Position numbers and translations under genes: made by a program
The notes under the pieces: generated by a model
Seen by the model: only the letters and a program-made list of their open reading frames with translations
Database searches by the model: none
Told to the model about the DNA's origin: nothing
Shown here: positions 55,310 through 64,000 of the stretch, in pieces
How the letters are laid out: each line of letters opens with the position of its first letter
Position numbering within the stretch: position 1 is the stretch's first letter
Origin: Augochlora pura
Taxonomy: Eukaryota; Arthropoda; Insecta; Hymenoptera; Halictidae
Reading direction: 5' to 3'
NCBI RefSeq assembly: GCF_028453695.1
Contig: NC_135777.1
Span: 8,049,714 to 8,113,713, forward strand
Length of the DNA: 64,000 nucleotides

Positions 55310-55745
55310 CTACACAAGGATCAGTTACTGTGCCTCAGTTACCACGCGTAATAAAAAAGTTTAGTTTCTATTTTGAAAAAAACCAGATATCAGTCATTTA
55401 AAAGTACACATTTCGTAGTCTTAATATGTTTCAACTATAAAATTAATCTTGTAGCATGCCACCTATAACGATTTGTTTTACTGTACAATATACATCTATA
55501 TTTGTTGAGCATTTCTTCATATATTCTGCAGGAAATTTCACAAATTCGATATAAAAAACTTGAAATAATTTTGTTGGTATTTTAAGAACTTTTGCTTGCT
55601 CAATTTTAACAAATAAATTGTTAATTGAGTTGAGATAACAATAACTGAACACGTCTTATTCGGTAAATATCGAGTTAATTATGCCCGAAAACAAATCAAA
55701 AACACAGCAAATTGGTCAGCCTACATTGTTTAATACTATACCTAC
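55310..55745 (-). mobile_element. Diverged family P MITE (copy P2)
   Basis: Reading in reverse from 55730: GCTGACCAATTTGCTGTG then TTTTTGATTTGTTTTCGGGC then ATAATTAACTCGATATT, which follows P1's left subterminal sequence closely. The other end, near ATCAGTTACTGTGCCTCAG at 55320, is weakly similar to P1's right end. Boundaries are approximate. Confidence 0.5.
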
Positions 55746-56482
55746 TATGCCGTTCGAAGTGGCCAGATTCGTATTTTTTATTTTAAAATTGATAAAGTTA
55801 TAAAGACACATTCATAAATACATTATAATAAAAGTGGCGAATGGTCTAAATAAATACGGTCTTGTTATTTCAAACTCGTCTCAATAGAATAGGCATTCAT
55901 TGGTAATGTTTATTGAACATTATACACATAACATTACATAATTAATGACACTAAGTATAGTGTAAGTACATCTAAAAAGTAAATATAATAGATAATAATA
56001 CAACGTCTAGTAAGCAATAATAGTAGAAGTAATCTAATATGAATAACATTCATATAATACAAATAGAATATAAAATAGAATAGAATATAAAATCATAAAA
56101 ATAATATGAAAAGTATATAATGGATCTGCTACACTTTTCTTATTGTAATCAGCACTGAAAACGTTATAGTTATTAAAAGCATCGATGTTTATTATTGAAT
56201 TAAACGTTTTCATTTCTATTTCTTATAATTATTATACTATTCTTAATGATACAAAATGATTAAATTAATGATTCTTGTGATACAAAAATTCTAGTACAAT
56301 ATGAAAGACAAATTTAAATAAAGTCTTATAAAACAACAGATATGTTAGTCGCTTTTAATGCTCTGTATGTTTACTTAATATCACTTCCAACTTATTGTTA
56401 AAGAAATAACGATGATTGTATACATATGTCTCCTATTTCTTGCAATTTAATTTATCGTGCACAAAAATCTGTCGACTAATTG
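55746..56482. other. Unassigned AT-rich sequence
   Basis: 56030-56120 is rich in ATAGAATATAAAAT words. Nothing is assigned. Confidence 0.4.
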
Positions 56483-56661
56483 TTAACCCATTGCACTCGA
56501 ATCCATTTTGACTGCGAATCTAATGTAACTTTTCTACCTACAGTATTTCCATTTTGTATAACAAAATTCGTTCTATGGCAATATATATAAATATAATTTT
56601 GGAACGTGTTACAACAATTCTAATGACGTCGCAGAGTCGCCACTCGAGTGCAAAGGGTTAA
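56483..56661 (-). mobile_element. TTAA MITE, family A (copy A9)
   Basis: TTAA at 56483-56486 and 56658-56661. Ends CCCATTGCACTCGAATCCAT and CGCCACTCGAGTGCAAAGGG. At 171 bp it is the shortest complete copy, lacking part of the interior. Confidence 0.85.
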
Positions 56662-56857
56662 TACACACTTGGTAATTTCACCGACAGCGGCTAGTAGCAT
56701 GTTATCTCGTAAATGCGTAGGTCATTTTCCGTAATTAGGCTACTGTAATCAAGAAGCGCAACATTAACTGCGAACTTCTATAGTCGAACATACTGATTTT
56801 ATGGAAAAACTAATCCTTACATGCTTCGAAAATTCAAGTTGAATAAAATAAAAGTTG

Positions 56858-56945
56858 TAAATGGCTCTTTATGGCGACTTTTACAAGACTATCGTTTTTA
56901 GTGACGAAAGCTATTTTCATCTGAACCCAGCGCGTGAAACTAAAA
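56858..56945 (+). pseudogene. Short Tc1/mariner-superfamily transposase remnant
   Basis: The frame reads LYGDFYKTIVFSDESYFHLN then PARETKNSRA. The IVFSDESYFHLN motif is the first-aspartate motif of Tc1/mariner-type transposases. Only about 30 codons are recognisable, so the family cannot be named. Confidence 0.45.
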
Positions 56946-57741
56946 ATAGTAGAGCGTTGTCCCGGCAGGTATCTTTCTGGTATACCTTGATCCGCGTTTC
57001 TATTTTCATGTTATAAATAGTAATTCTTTATTTAACCACAATTAAATTAACATTGAAAACTACATAGTAGCCTACGGATTCTATGACGTGTTCATGAAAC
57101 AGAAAACGGGAGCATAAAATAATAAATGCATTATTTCCGTAGGAAATAGATTAATCAACGCTTATATCAGTACCTCTAATAAATTTCAATGAACATATAT
57201 TTTCATCAATCACATTTCCGTAAATTCATAATAAATAACAGTCCATTCAACAATCTTGAACTTATTCAAATTATTTATAAAAGAAATGCGAATGCCTGTG
57301 CATTTTCGGCGTCCTGTAGCCAATGCTTAAAATTGTTATTTTGTACAGTGATAAACATATGGAAAATAAGTAAGAGCTTTAAAAAATATACATCAAAACT
57401 ACATACTGTCAAAATGTCGGAGACGTCTCAACCCTTGTCAATTTGATAAATCTTCCATTAATTCTAAGTAGATACTATTAGGTCAATAAGTATTAAGTGC
57501 ATAAATGTGAATATGTGTTAATAAACGTTTAATTAGTTACTCGTGATGCGCATTTTAAACTGATTTAATTTAATAGAAAGGAGAAATTTTTAAAATAAAC
57601 AAAGAAAAGATAGCAATGTCCTAAAATTTGTCTAATATGTTTACAGTTTGATTTGCCAACATCTTACTGTGATCGTAATCGCATAAAATCCGCAGTTTGA
57701 TAACAGGAAAACAAACAGCAACAACGTTACAGAAGCAGCAA
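56946..57741. other. Unassigned AT-rich sequence
   Basis: An 85-codon frame at 57189-57446 has no recognised motif. Nothing else is seen. Confidence 0.4.
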
Positions 57742-57990
57742 TTAACACATTGTTGACTGGCCACGAGTTAACTCGTGTTTGCACTTCCATTATTTGTTGG
57801 AATTTATGAAACCCAGAGCGATACAGAATATCGGAAAAGCAAAGAGAAAATTTAATTTCAATTCATTATGTAGAATATAAATCAAGTTTATTGGAGTTTA
57901 TTTAGATTGTTTTAATTGCACATTACGAAATAATAACTGGTGATATGAAGTCGCTTTTGCGTAAAATTGCAACGTGTCAAGATCAATTAG
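57742..57990. mobile_element. Possible TTAA MITE, family J (left end only)
   Basis: TTAA at 57742-57745, then CACATTGTTGACTGGC and the perfect 16-bp palindrome CACGAGTTAACTCGTG (57762-57777). The following AT-rich body resembles family G (23574). No right end is identified, so the extent is a guess. Confidence 0.4.
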
Positions 57991-58849
57991 TTTGAAAAAC
58001 ACTAGCAAGCATTTTCAAGCACTCCTTCCAGCTATAAATGTATGTATATTTGTGAACAGTGAATAAGTCGCAGAATCTATTTTTTTAACAATTTTAAATT
58101 TTTTCCTGAGTAGTGTTACGCATTCGACACTATTTCTACTAAGGGATGTCGAAAGACACTTATAACATTTTAACCTATCCTTTGAGTTTAATTATTTCTT
58201 CACAACTAATTTTTCGTCTTTCCGTACAAAAAGTTTGTTATTAAATTAATTCAGTGATCTCATTTTCCACCAAGTACACCTATTTCTACCATGAAAGTGT
58301 CTTTGGACACCTTCAAGATTTCATAACAGTCTAATTTTAAACGATTTTACATGTAAAGATCAACACCATTTTGCAGCATAATATCAATTATAGTCACATT
58401 AGAGAATTCCTATTCCAGTTGTAACGGAAAATACAGGTGTTGTTGCGTAACTTTGATATTCGTTTTGTTTTCAAGCTTGTTGCGAAGTAGACGGAAAAAA
58501 AGTGCCAAATGAAGTATTGCTCGGATAAAAATTATACGTCTGGAAAGTATTTAGTAGAGCAACCAATTATTTTTAAAAACTGTGGTATTGAACACGGAAA
58601 GAATTTTATGCTTTTTTTACAATTACTACTAAGTTAATAATATTACCGTGTTTCGTCATCTTTCATATAAAAATAAAAAAATTAAGAAAATAATATCTTC
58701 TTATCATCGTTCCTATTAAAGTAAAACATATTTGTTTACATTTGTTATATTCATATTATACAGATTGATGAATTAAGCTAGAATTTATTATTACATTGCT
58801 CAAATTACCTATATTTAACTAAAAATTTGAAATCATCACAGTTTTGTCA
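57991..58849. other. Unassigned AT-rich sequence
   Basis: Contains two related words, CACTATTTCTACTAAGGGAT (58130) and CACCTATTTCTACCATGAAA (58277), both followed by GTGTC/AAAGACAC-type sequence and resembling 63392-63406 reversed. Not resolved into an element. Confidence 0.35.
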
Positions 58850-59095
58850 AATATTTGCATTTAAACGCAAAGATGTTAAAAGACACCTTTCGTCGAAGCA
58901 GACATATACAAAATCGCGGTAGAAATAACATTAAAATCCATCGAAAAGATAAGAACGAATTACAGATAACGAAGTAAACTTCCTCGTAATAAAATATCAT
59001 TGGAGCATAATAAAGCACTAAACTTTCAGATTCAATACGCAAGTAGCTTTCGGTAAAACGATTCAAGTTTTCAAAAAGATAATTTTTTGCAAGTT
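58850..59095 (+). repeat. Dispersed repeat Q (second long copy)
   Basis: ATTTGCATTTAAACGCAAAG, then CATATACAAAATCGCGGTAG and AACTTTCAGATTCAATACGC align in order with 42095-42345. Confidence 0.6.
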
Positions 59096-59555
59096 ATCGA
59101 GGTGTCGCGTCTTCTTGACAAGTAGATAGAAATAGAGATAATAGAGATGATGTCATTTGACACGATGCGGCTGTAGGTCGTACGAAGCATCTCGACGCCG
59201 TGCCGTGCCGCGCCGCGACGGTGGAACGTGCGTCGTCAAAGATCGCATCTGCAATTGTCATCGGTGTACAGTGAAAACCTTTACGAGGAGAATACAATTC
59301 ACATAACCCCGGCAAAGTATGCCACGAACCGGTACTCGATGCTTGGGCATCAGGGAGTCTGAGGTTTACGGGTTGCCACCCGTGTTGGTAGCGCACCAAA
59401 TCGCAAATATGGGCTCCGAATATATATGCGATGGGATGTGTACCTACACAAATAACACGCTTCATACACTGTACAGGACGAATCAAGAAACTGGGCCCAG
59501 CTGTGACTGTATCACAGGCGAATTTAAAACGAATTTGTGGAGGACAATTTTACAC
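59096..59555. other. CpG-rich patch, open on both strands
   Basis: Frames of about 120-130 codons overlap on opposite strands at 59094-59678. Neither has a recognised domain, and the plus-strand one runs into a family F repeat, which argues against coding. Confidence 0.35.
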
Positions 59556-59670
59556 TATTTAACACATATTCGTGCGGTAATTTTTTGCACCGCCATTCAC
59601 AAAATGCCGGCATTTTTGACACTATCTGTAGAAATGAAAGAACATATTAGGGTACAATATCGAAAAATGA
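59556..59670 (+). mobile_element. TTAA family F fragment (copy F2)
   Basis: AACACATATTCGTGCGGTAA, then GCACCGCCATTCACAAAATG and TGACACTATCTGTAGAAATG match 17561-17640. The outer CCCC end seen in F1 is absent. Confidence 0.6.
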
Positions 59671-60165
59671 TCATTTAAAAAAATATATTACTTCTTTAAC
59701 GGGAAATAGGATGACGATAAATAATAAATATGAGAGCGTAGTTGCGTCGCACAGCGAACGAAACGGCCGATCTAGGTAGACAAAAGCGAAACAAAAAACT
59801 ACTGAAGCTGTCATAAAACGGTTGCTAATCGTTTATAGGAGCGCTATATCACTCAGAAACATTAACATTTTCCTGTCAAATTTCCCCACTGGGATCGCTC
59901 CTGTGTTTTATTTCATGACTTTTCGGGACTCTTTTGTGTTCGAATCTTACAAATTTTACAGATGCGTACAAGGTATATTTATTATTTCACCTACATTTTT
60001 AGAATACAAATACGTATTTTACGGGCAACAATATTCACTTGTCTATTACAATTTTTTCACTTGATATCCCCTAACTTTATTTAAATTTGCTCACCTTTGC
60101 TTTATATGAAAATAGTTAGCTACTTGGTAATATAATATTTGTATCATTTAATATTTTACATTTAA
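59671..60165. other. Unassigned sequence
   Basis: No gene or repeat is recognised. Confidence 0.4.
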
Positions 60166-60499
60166 TCTATTATATAAAAATAAGTCGAGTTTTCCTTCCT
60201 GACGCTATAACTCCAGAACGCACGAACCGATTTCCACGGTTTTGCATTCGTTGGAAAGGTCTCGGGCTCCGTGAGGTTTATAGCAACCAAAATTCTGGAA
60301 AAATTTCAACAGAAAAGCAGGAAAACAGGGAAAATCATTTTTCACATACAGCGCCATCTCTGATACATAGCATGTACTACAAACCAATATAGTTTATAAA
60401 ACAAAAAAAATAACTTTTCTTCATCTTTTAATCCCCAAACGAAATATTACAAAAAACGAAGCCATCTGGTGGCGAAACGAAGTTCGCCCGGTTTGCTAG
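60166..60499 (+). mobile_element. Non-autonomous Helitron
   Basis: 334 bp. The 5' end TCTATTATATAAAAATAAG follows an A. The 3' end is a GGCGAA/TTCGCC stem-loop (loop ACGAAG), then CCGGTTTG and CTAG before a host T, the A|TC...CTAG|T arrangement expected of Helitrons. The 5' region (CCTTCCTGACGCTATAACTC, GGTTTTGCATTCGTTGGAAA, GGTCTCGGGCTCCGTGAGGT) has the look of widespread insect Helitron termini. No Rep/helicase coding is present, so it would have depended on another copy. Confidence 0.75.
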
Positions 60500-60568
60500 T
60501 ATTTTATAATAACGTAAAATTATAAAAATAGAGAACGTGATATTTGACTTAATAAACATCTATGCAAT

Positions 60569-60781
60569 TTAACTCTTTACAATCGAAGTAATTTCAATTG
60601 CAAATCTAAAATAACTTTTCTGGCTTTTAGTATTTCCATTTTATATAACAAAATACATTCTATGTATATGAAATTGATTTTTTAAATCTAAGCTTTGGTG
60701 ATATTTATAAAAGTAATTTTATATTGTGGTGCAACAAATTTGATGGTGCCTCAGAGTCCCCACCCAAGTACAAAGGGTTAA
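60569..60781 (-). mobile_element. TTAA MITE, family A (copy A10)
   Basis: TTAA at 60569-60572 and 60778-60781. Ends CTCTTTACAATCGAAGTAAT and CCCACCCAAGTACAAAGGG, more diverged than most copies. The interior matches A4 (TTCTATGTATATGAAATTGA). Confidence 0.75.
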
Positions 60782-62159
60782 TAATATCTGTGGGCGTTTC
60801 GGCTAACGACTAATTGAACAAACGGAGCAAGAACATAATTAAGACTAATGAAAGAAAAACACGATAAAATAATTTGATCACAGTGTTAATGTAAGTGTTA
60901 AAATAAATTTTAAACCTAGTACCGTTATATCCTCAACGCATTCTTATTTATAAGTGATAATTAAACTACGAATTTTTCTACGAAATAAATGTTTTCTTTT
61001 ATTTTAAGAATCGCAACTAAAGTGAGATAAGTAAGATAAAACTAAAACTAAGATAAAACTTTATAACAAATAGAAAATAGAAAGTCAATTGTTCAAGATG
61101 TTTTTTTAAATTGATGATTTTCAGACTTCGACAACTTAACCAGTTCTCGTCTCGATATCGCAAGATTCCTACCTAGCCATACAATCTTGATAATTATACT
61201 TTATGATATTATCCAATTATTACTAAACTCGATATCCCAATTACCGTACCTTAAAGCCAATTTTTGCTTTGTCGGTACTGTAATTAAATTGTACTATAAT
61301 TTTCATTTAATGCACTAAAAATATATTTCAATTTCTCAGACATGTTTCATTTTAAACACATTGTTCGCATGATAACAATTAGTGATTTAATAATTTTTTT
61401 TTAATGAAATAAAAGAATATGTTTCTGGCGATAGTTCTGTGCCCTTACAGGAGGGTTCTGTGTATAGTTCTGTGTCCTTTCTGCACATGATTCCGTGCCC
61501 TGTATATCTGTTTTTCCATATTTCTGTATTTGTATTTCATACACGTTTTTTTTTCAATAGTTTTCCATTAAAATCTGATTAAGTTTGAATACAAAATTAT
61601 ATTATTAATTCTAATACAAGAGGGCACTGAAATACGGACATGTTCTAAAATCTGACCCCATTTTCAGATTTATATGAAAAATATAAAAATCTGCATGGCG
61701 AGTGTGTTCTTATCATTGTTAGTGTTAAACAAAATTCTGTTACAGCATAATATGGATTTCGCATGGGATAAATCACATTAATAATTACTGTAATATACCT
61801 TCTTGAATGTTACATGTTAATAGGTATATATAATAAAAACAAATAGATCATAAATTTATATATAATACTTTCCTTTTTCTATAAAAGTATGACTTATTAG
61901 ATTAATTAAGTTAATAAATAAGTGAATTTAAAATCATAATTTTCGTTCGAACTTTGAAACAGTATTTCATAACAAAGGTGCATATTTCATTAACTATTTC
62001 CAATAAATTTTCGAATGTGTTTGTCCAGATCCGAGCACAAAGAAGCACATCAATACACCACAAAAAGCAACGAGAATGAGAACGAAGCAGTATCATCTAC
62101 AGAGAGAATGCGATTTATCAGTAAACAAAATCCGTGTCGCTTGAGGAAACGCTGGTAGA
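60782..62159. other. Unassigned sequence with a short direct repeat
   Basis: At 61433-61500 the word TTCTGTGCCC/TTCTGTGTCC/TTCCGTGCCC recurs about four times in 65 bp. Otherwise AT-rich with nothing assigned. Confidence 0.4.
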
Positions 62160-62577
62160 AATGTTGGTTCTCTCGCGGGGAATTTCGAACGACAAAGAAC
62201 TGCTAATCACCGTAACCGTAGGATAAATCATACGAGCAAGTGGGCTCGCGGATCGGTGCGGTGGCGAGGAATCGAGATCGGTACCATTTGTCTTCGGACG
62301 CGATCGCTTTCACCGAGCCCCGTGATTCCCGGTGACGCAATGACGAGCAATGAACGAGAAAAGCGACGTTTAACGCGGAGAAAATTGCGTCTCGCTCGAA
62401 GAAGAAAGAATATCCAGCGAACCACTGGAAGCCGGCCAACTAGAGCGGAAACAGTGAACGCAAAAGACCGGCTGGCCTACCGACCGACCGACCGACCTGT
62501 AGACGAGCACACAAACGATCGCGGCAACCTTCCAAAGCCGCCGGGTTCTCCGCCGAAACGGGAAAACCGCGCAGATA
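62160..62577. other. CpG-rich patch without a recognisable gene
   Basis: Includes a (GACC)n run at 62480-62500. A 145-codon plus-strand frame (62256-62693) is Arg-rich with no domain, and several minus-strand frames overlap it. Confidence 0.35.
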
Positions 62578-63326
62578 TACAGGGTGTCCCGTCCATAAAT
62601 GTCCACGCAGGTATCTTGCGAATGATTGAACGTACAAAAAAGTCGAACAGGCGAAATTTACACGGTTTTACGTTAGCTGCAAGGTGTGCATAAAATAATA
62701 CTTTTGTTCGCAACATTTTCCAGTTACGTAAGTTAACTTAATTTTATTTTTTTAAATGGATACGCATAATCTTTTTGGAATATTTAATTAATAGAGATTG
62801 GTTGCAATTAACATGATAAATACCGTCATTACGCATCGTTTAGTGTTTAGGAGACAGTCGGCATTTTAAGTATGTATTGAGGTAGTCATTTGTATTTGTT
62901 GTTCATGTTAACGAGCTTAAGGAAGTGAATAAACAATGTCTATGTATTTCAGATGACGATTACCAATTTAATTGCAAATTACTGACTTTGCAAAAAGAAA
63001 ATTATACGTGTCCGTTTAAAAAACAATCGGGTTGACCTGCTTAACTCGGAATGATCGCGAATCAAACAAATTAACTTAAATGACCTTCTTAACTGACTTA
63101 AATCGTATAAAGTTCTCCCATTAAACCTTTTTGTATCTTCGACCATTTACAGGATATTTGATTGGATGTTTATGGATGAACACCCTGCGCAAGGTAAAAG
63201 TACCTATCATGAAACACTTTTGTATCGTATAATTTACAGAATTAATATTGTAAGGATTACTGCAAAATTCGAGGAGCGATCAGATAGAAAACAAAAATTT
63301 CATTAAAAGTTATTAAAAGATATCTT
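62578..63326. other. Unassigned, with transposon-end-like words
   Basis: TACAGGGTGTCCCGTCCATA at 62579 resembles ends of insect DNA elements, and GAACACCCTGCGCAAGG at 63179 could be an opposed end about 600 bp away, but the match is only a few bases. No coding is seen. Confidence 0.3.
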
Positions 63327-63409
63327 TTAACCTCTTTGGCAAAAATCATGTTAAATAGAAACAATTAAAAGACGTCTTTTAGAAGCATCTTCGCTAGAAA
63401 TAGTGTTAA
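63327..63409. repeat. TTAA-flanked block with 14-bp palindromes
   Basis: AAAAGATATCTTTT (63315-63328) and AAAAGACGTCTTTT (63367-63380) are perfect palindromes 52 bp apart. TTAA occurs at 63327-63330 and 63406-63409. The ends do not match as inverted repeats, so calling it an element would be speculative. Confidence 0.4.
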
Positions 63410-63555
63410 AGTAATATTTCGAAGTTCATACGTTGTCTAGAGGCAACGTATGTATTCAACATTGATATAAATATTCAACAATAACATTTTTCGGTTGCAA
63501 TGAAATCGATGACAATCATATCCACCCTGAAAAGCATTCTATAATAGGTACTTTC

Positions 63556-64000
63556 ATTGCCTCGGTGTCTACGCAGTCCAGGGAAAACTGCAGCGCGAGA
63601 GATGCACGTGACAACAAAGAACCGAAGCGCGCCAAACCGAGGCGAGAAAAGCCGAGCGGAGCGAATCGGCTCTGCCCATTGTCAGCTCAGCTCAGCTCAG
63701 CTCCGTTCCGTTCCGTTCCGTTCCGAACCGCTCCATCTTTACCTTCCTCCGGGGGAACACGTGCTCGTCGGTCCAAGTTTTGTCCTGTGGAAACCAGCTG
63801 AATTGCGAACCGGTTCTTCGTTTCACGGCGCGACTCTCTTCTTTGGGCCTACTCGAAACGAGACGACAGATGTCCCGGCCTGTTTCTACCTGCTCCGAAG
63901 AATCGAGTCTCGATCAGGTATACCGAGAGATCGGAGAATCCAGCTTCTGGAGTTGGGAAGCTGAGAATCCATGCGGACGCGGCGTCGTTTCGAAGCGCTT
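63556..64000. other. CpG-rich patch at window end
   Basis: GC-rich to the window edge, open for 135 codons on the plus strand (63557-63964) without a recognised domain. It may be the start of a gene-proximal region continuing beyond the window. Confidence 0.35.
63681..63729 (+). repeat. Pentanucleotide microsatellites
   Basis: (CAGCT)n followed directly by (CGTTC)n: CAGCTCAGCTCAGCTCAGCT then CCGTTCCGTTCCGTTCCGTT. Confidence 0.9.

Noticed and set aside
59094..59678. 130-aa minus-strand and 119-aa plus-strand frames
   Set aside because: They overlap each other in CpG-rich DNA, no domain is recognised, and the plus-strand frame runs into a family F repeat.
62256..62693. 145-aa Arg-rich frame
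   Set aside because: Low-complexity composition from CpG-rich DNA with overlapping open frames on the other strand; no family recognised.
62877..62900. let-7-like TGAGGTAGT word
   Set aside because: Only nine bases match the mature let-7 sequence and no hairpin partner is visible.
62579..63190. A 600-bp element bounded by AGGGTGTCC and its inverse
   Set aside because: The proposed ends share too few bases and no duplication is visible at the flanks.
63557..63964. 135-aa frame at window end
   Set aside because: It contains translated pentanucleotide microsatellites and has no recognised domain. I kept only the CpG patch.
1..64000. tRNA, rRNA, CRISPR or prokaryotic operon signals
   Set aside because: None seen. 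GTTCGAATC-like words (for example near 59938) lack the rest of a tRNA fold, and repeats are transposon ends or minisatellites rather than spaced arrays.

Overview
The window looks like AT-rich, non-coding nuclear DNA from an insect, most likely a hymenopteran such as a bee or ant. This rests on the AT-rich background broken by CpG-rich patches, several animal mariner and Tc1 transposase relics, and many short elements flanked by TTAA. No prokaryotic organisation is visible. I find no host protein-coding gene, tRNA, rRNA or CRISPR array that I can defend. The open frames are short, and those that can be recognised belong to transposons. Six runs of N (100 or 500 bases) are assembly gaps.

What can be read is a dense record of DNA transposons. 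Autonomous-type relics are: a mariner at 5260-6169, with a solo end of the same family at 4797-4924; two copies of a second mariner family in opposite orientations (15873-16748 minus, 26439-27508 plus); a 445-bp deleted mariner at 48240-48684; a DD41D (rosa-like) mariner relative at 9525-11112, split by another element, with a lone 5' end of a similar element at 49861-50020; and two Tc1-like DD34E elements (38298-39220 and 44021-45541). All are broken by deletions, stops or frameshifts. The first Tc1 element keeps an uninterrupted 190-aa C-terminal frame, and the second has lost its catalytic glutamate. A short non-autonomous Helitron lies at 60166-60499, and a LINE-like 3' tail at 33538-33648.

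Around them are many non-autonomous elements with TTAA target duplications and, usually, CCC/GGG-type ends, as in piggyBac-like MITEs. I sort them into families: A (about ten copies), B (six), C (five), D (three), F, G, H, I, J and L. Several are nested or stacked. A 632-bp family L element sits inside the DD41D transposase. At 19594-20332 an L element and a B element share one TTAA, and an A element sits inside the B. Families C and B share one TTAA at 690-693. TA-flanked palindromic MITEs are at 15481-15858, 31937-32422 and 53748-54131.

Between these lie CpG-rich patches (about 1830-2360, 8521-9160, 13880-14335, 16950-17270, 20333-21200, 36925-37790, 45544-45960, 54220-55030, 59150-59540, 62160-62577 and 63556-64000). 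They could be regulatory DNA or unrecognised exons, but no product can be named. The rest is AT-rich sequence in which I see nothing specific. The window is best read as intergenic or intronic repeat-rich DNA. I do not see a new functional system in it; the strongest novelty is the nested TTAA-element stratigraphy.
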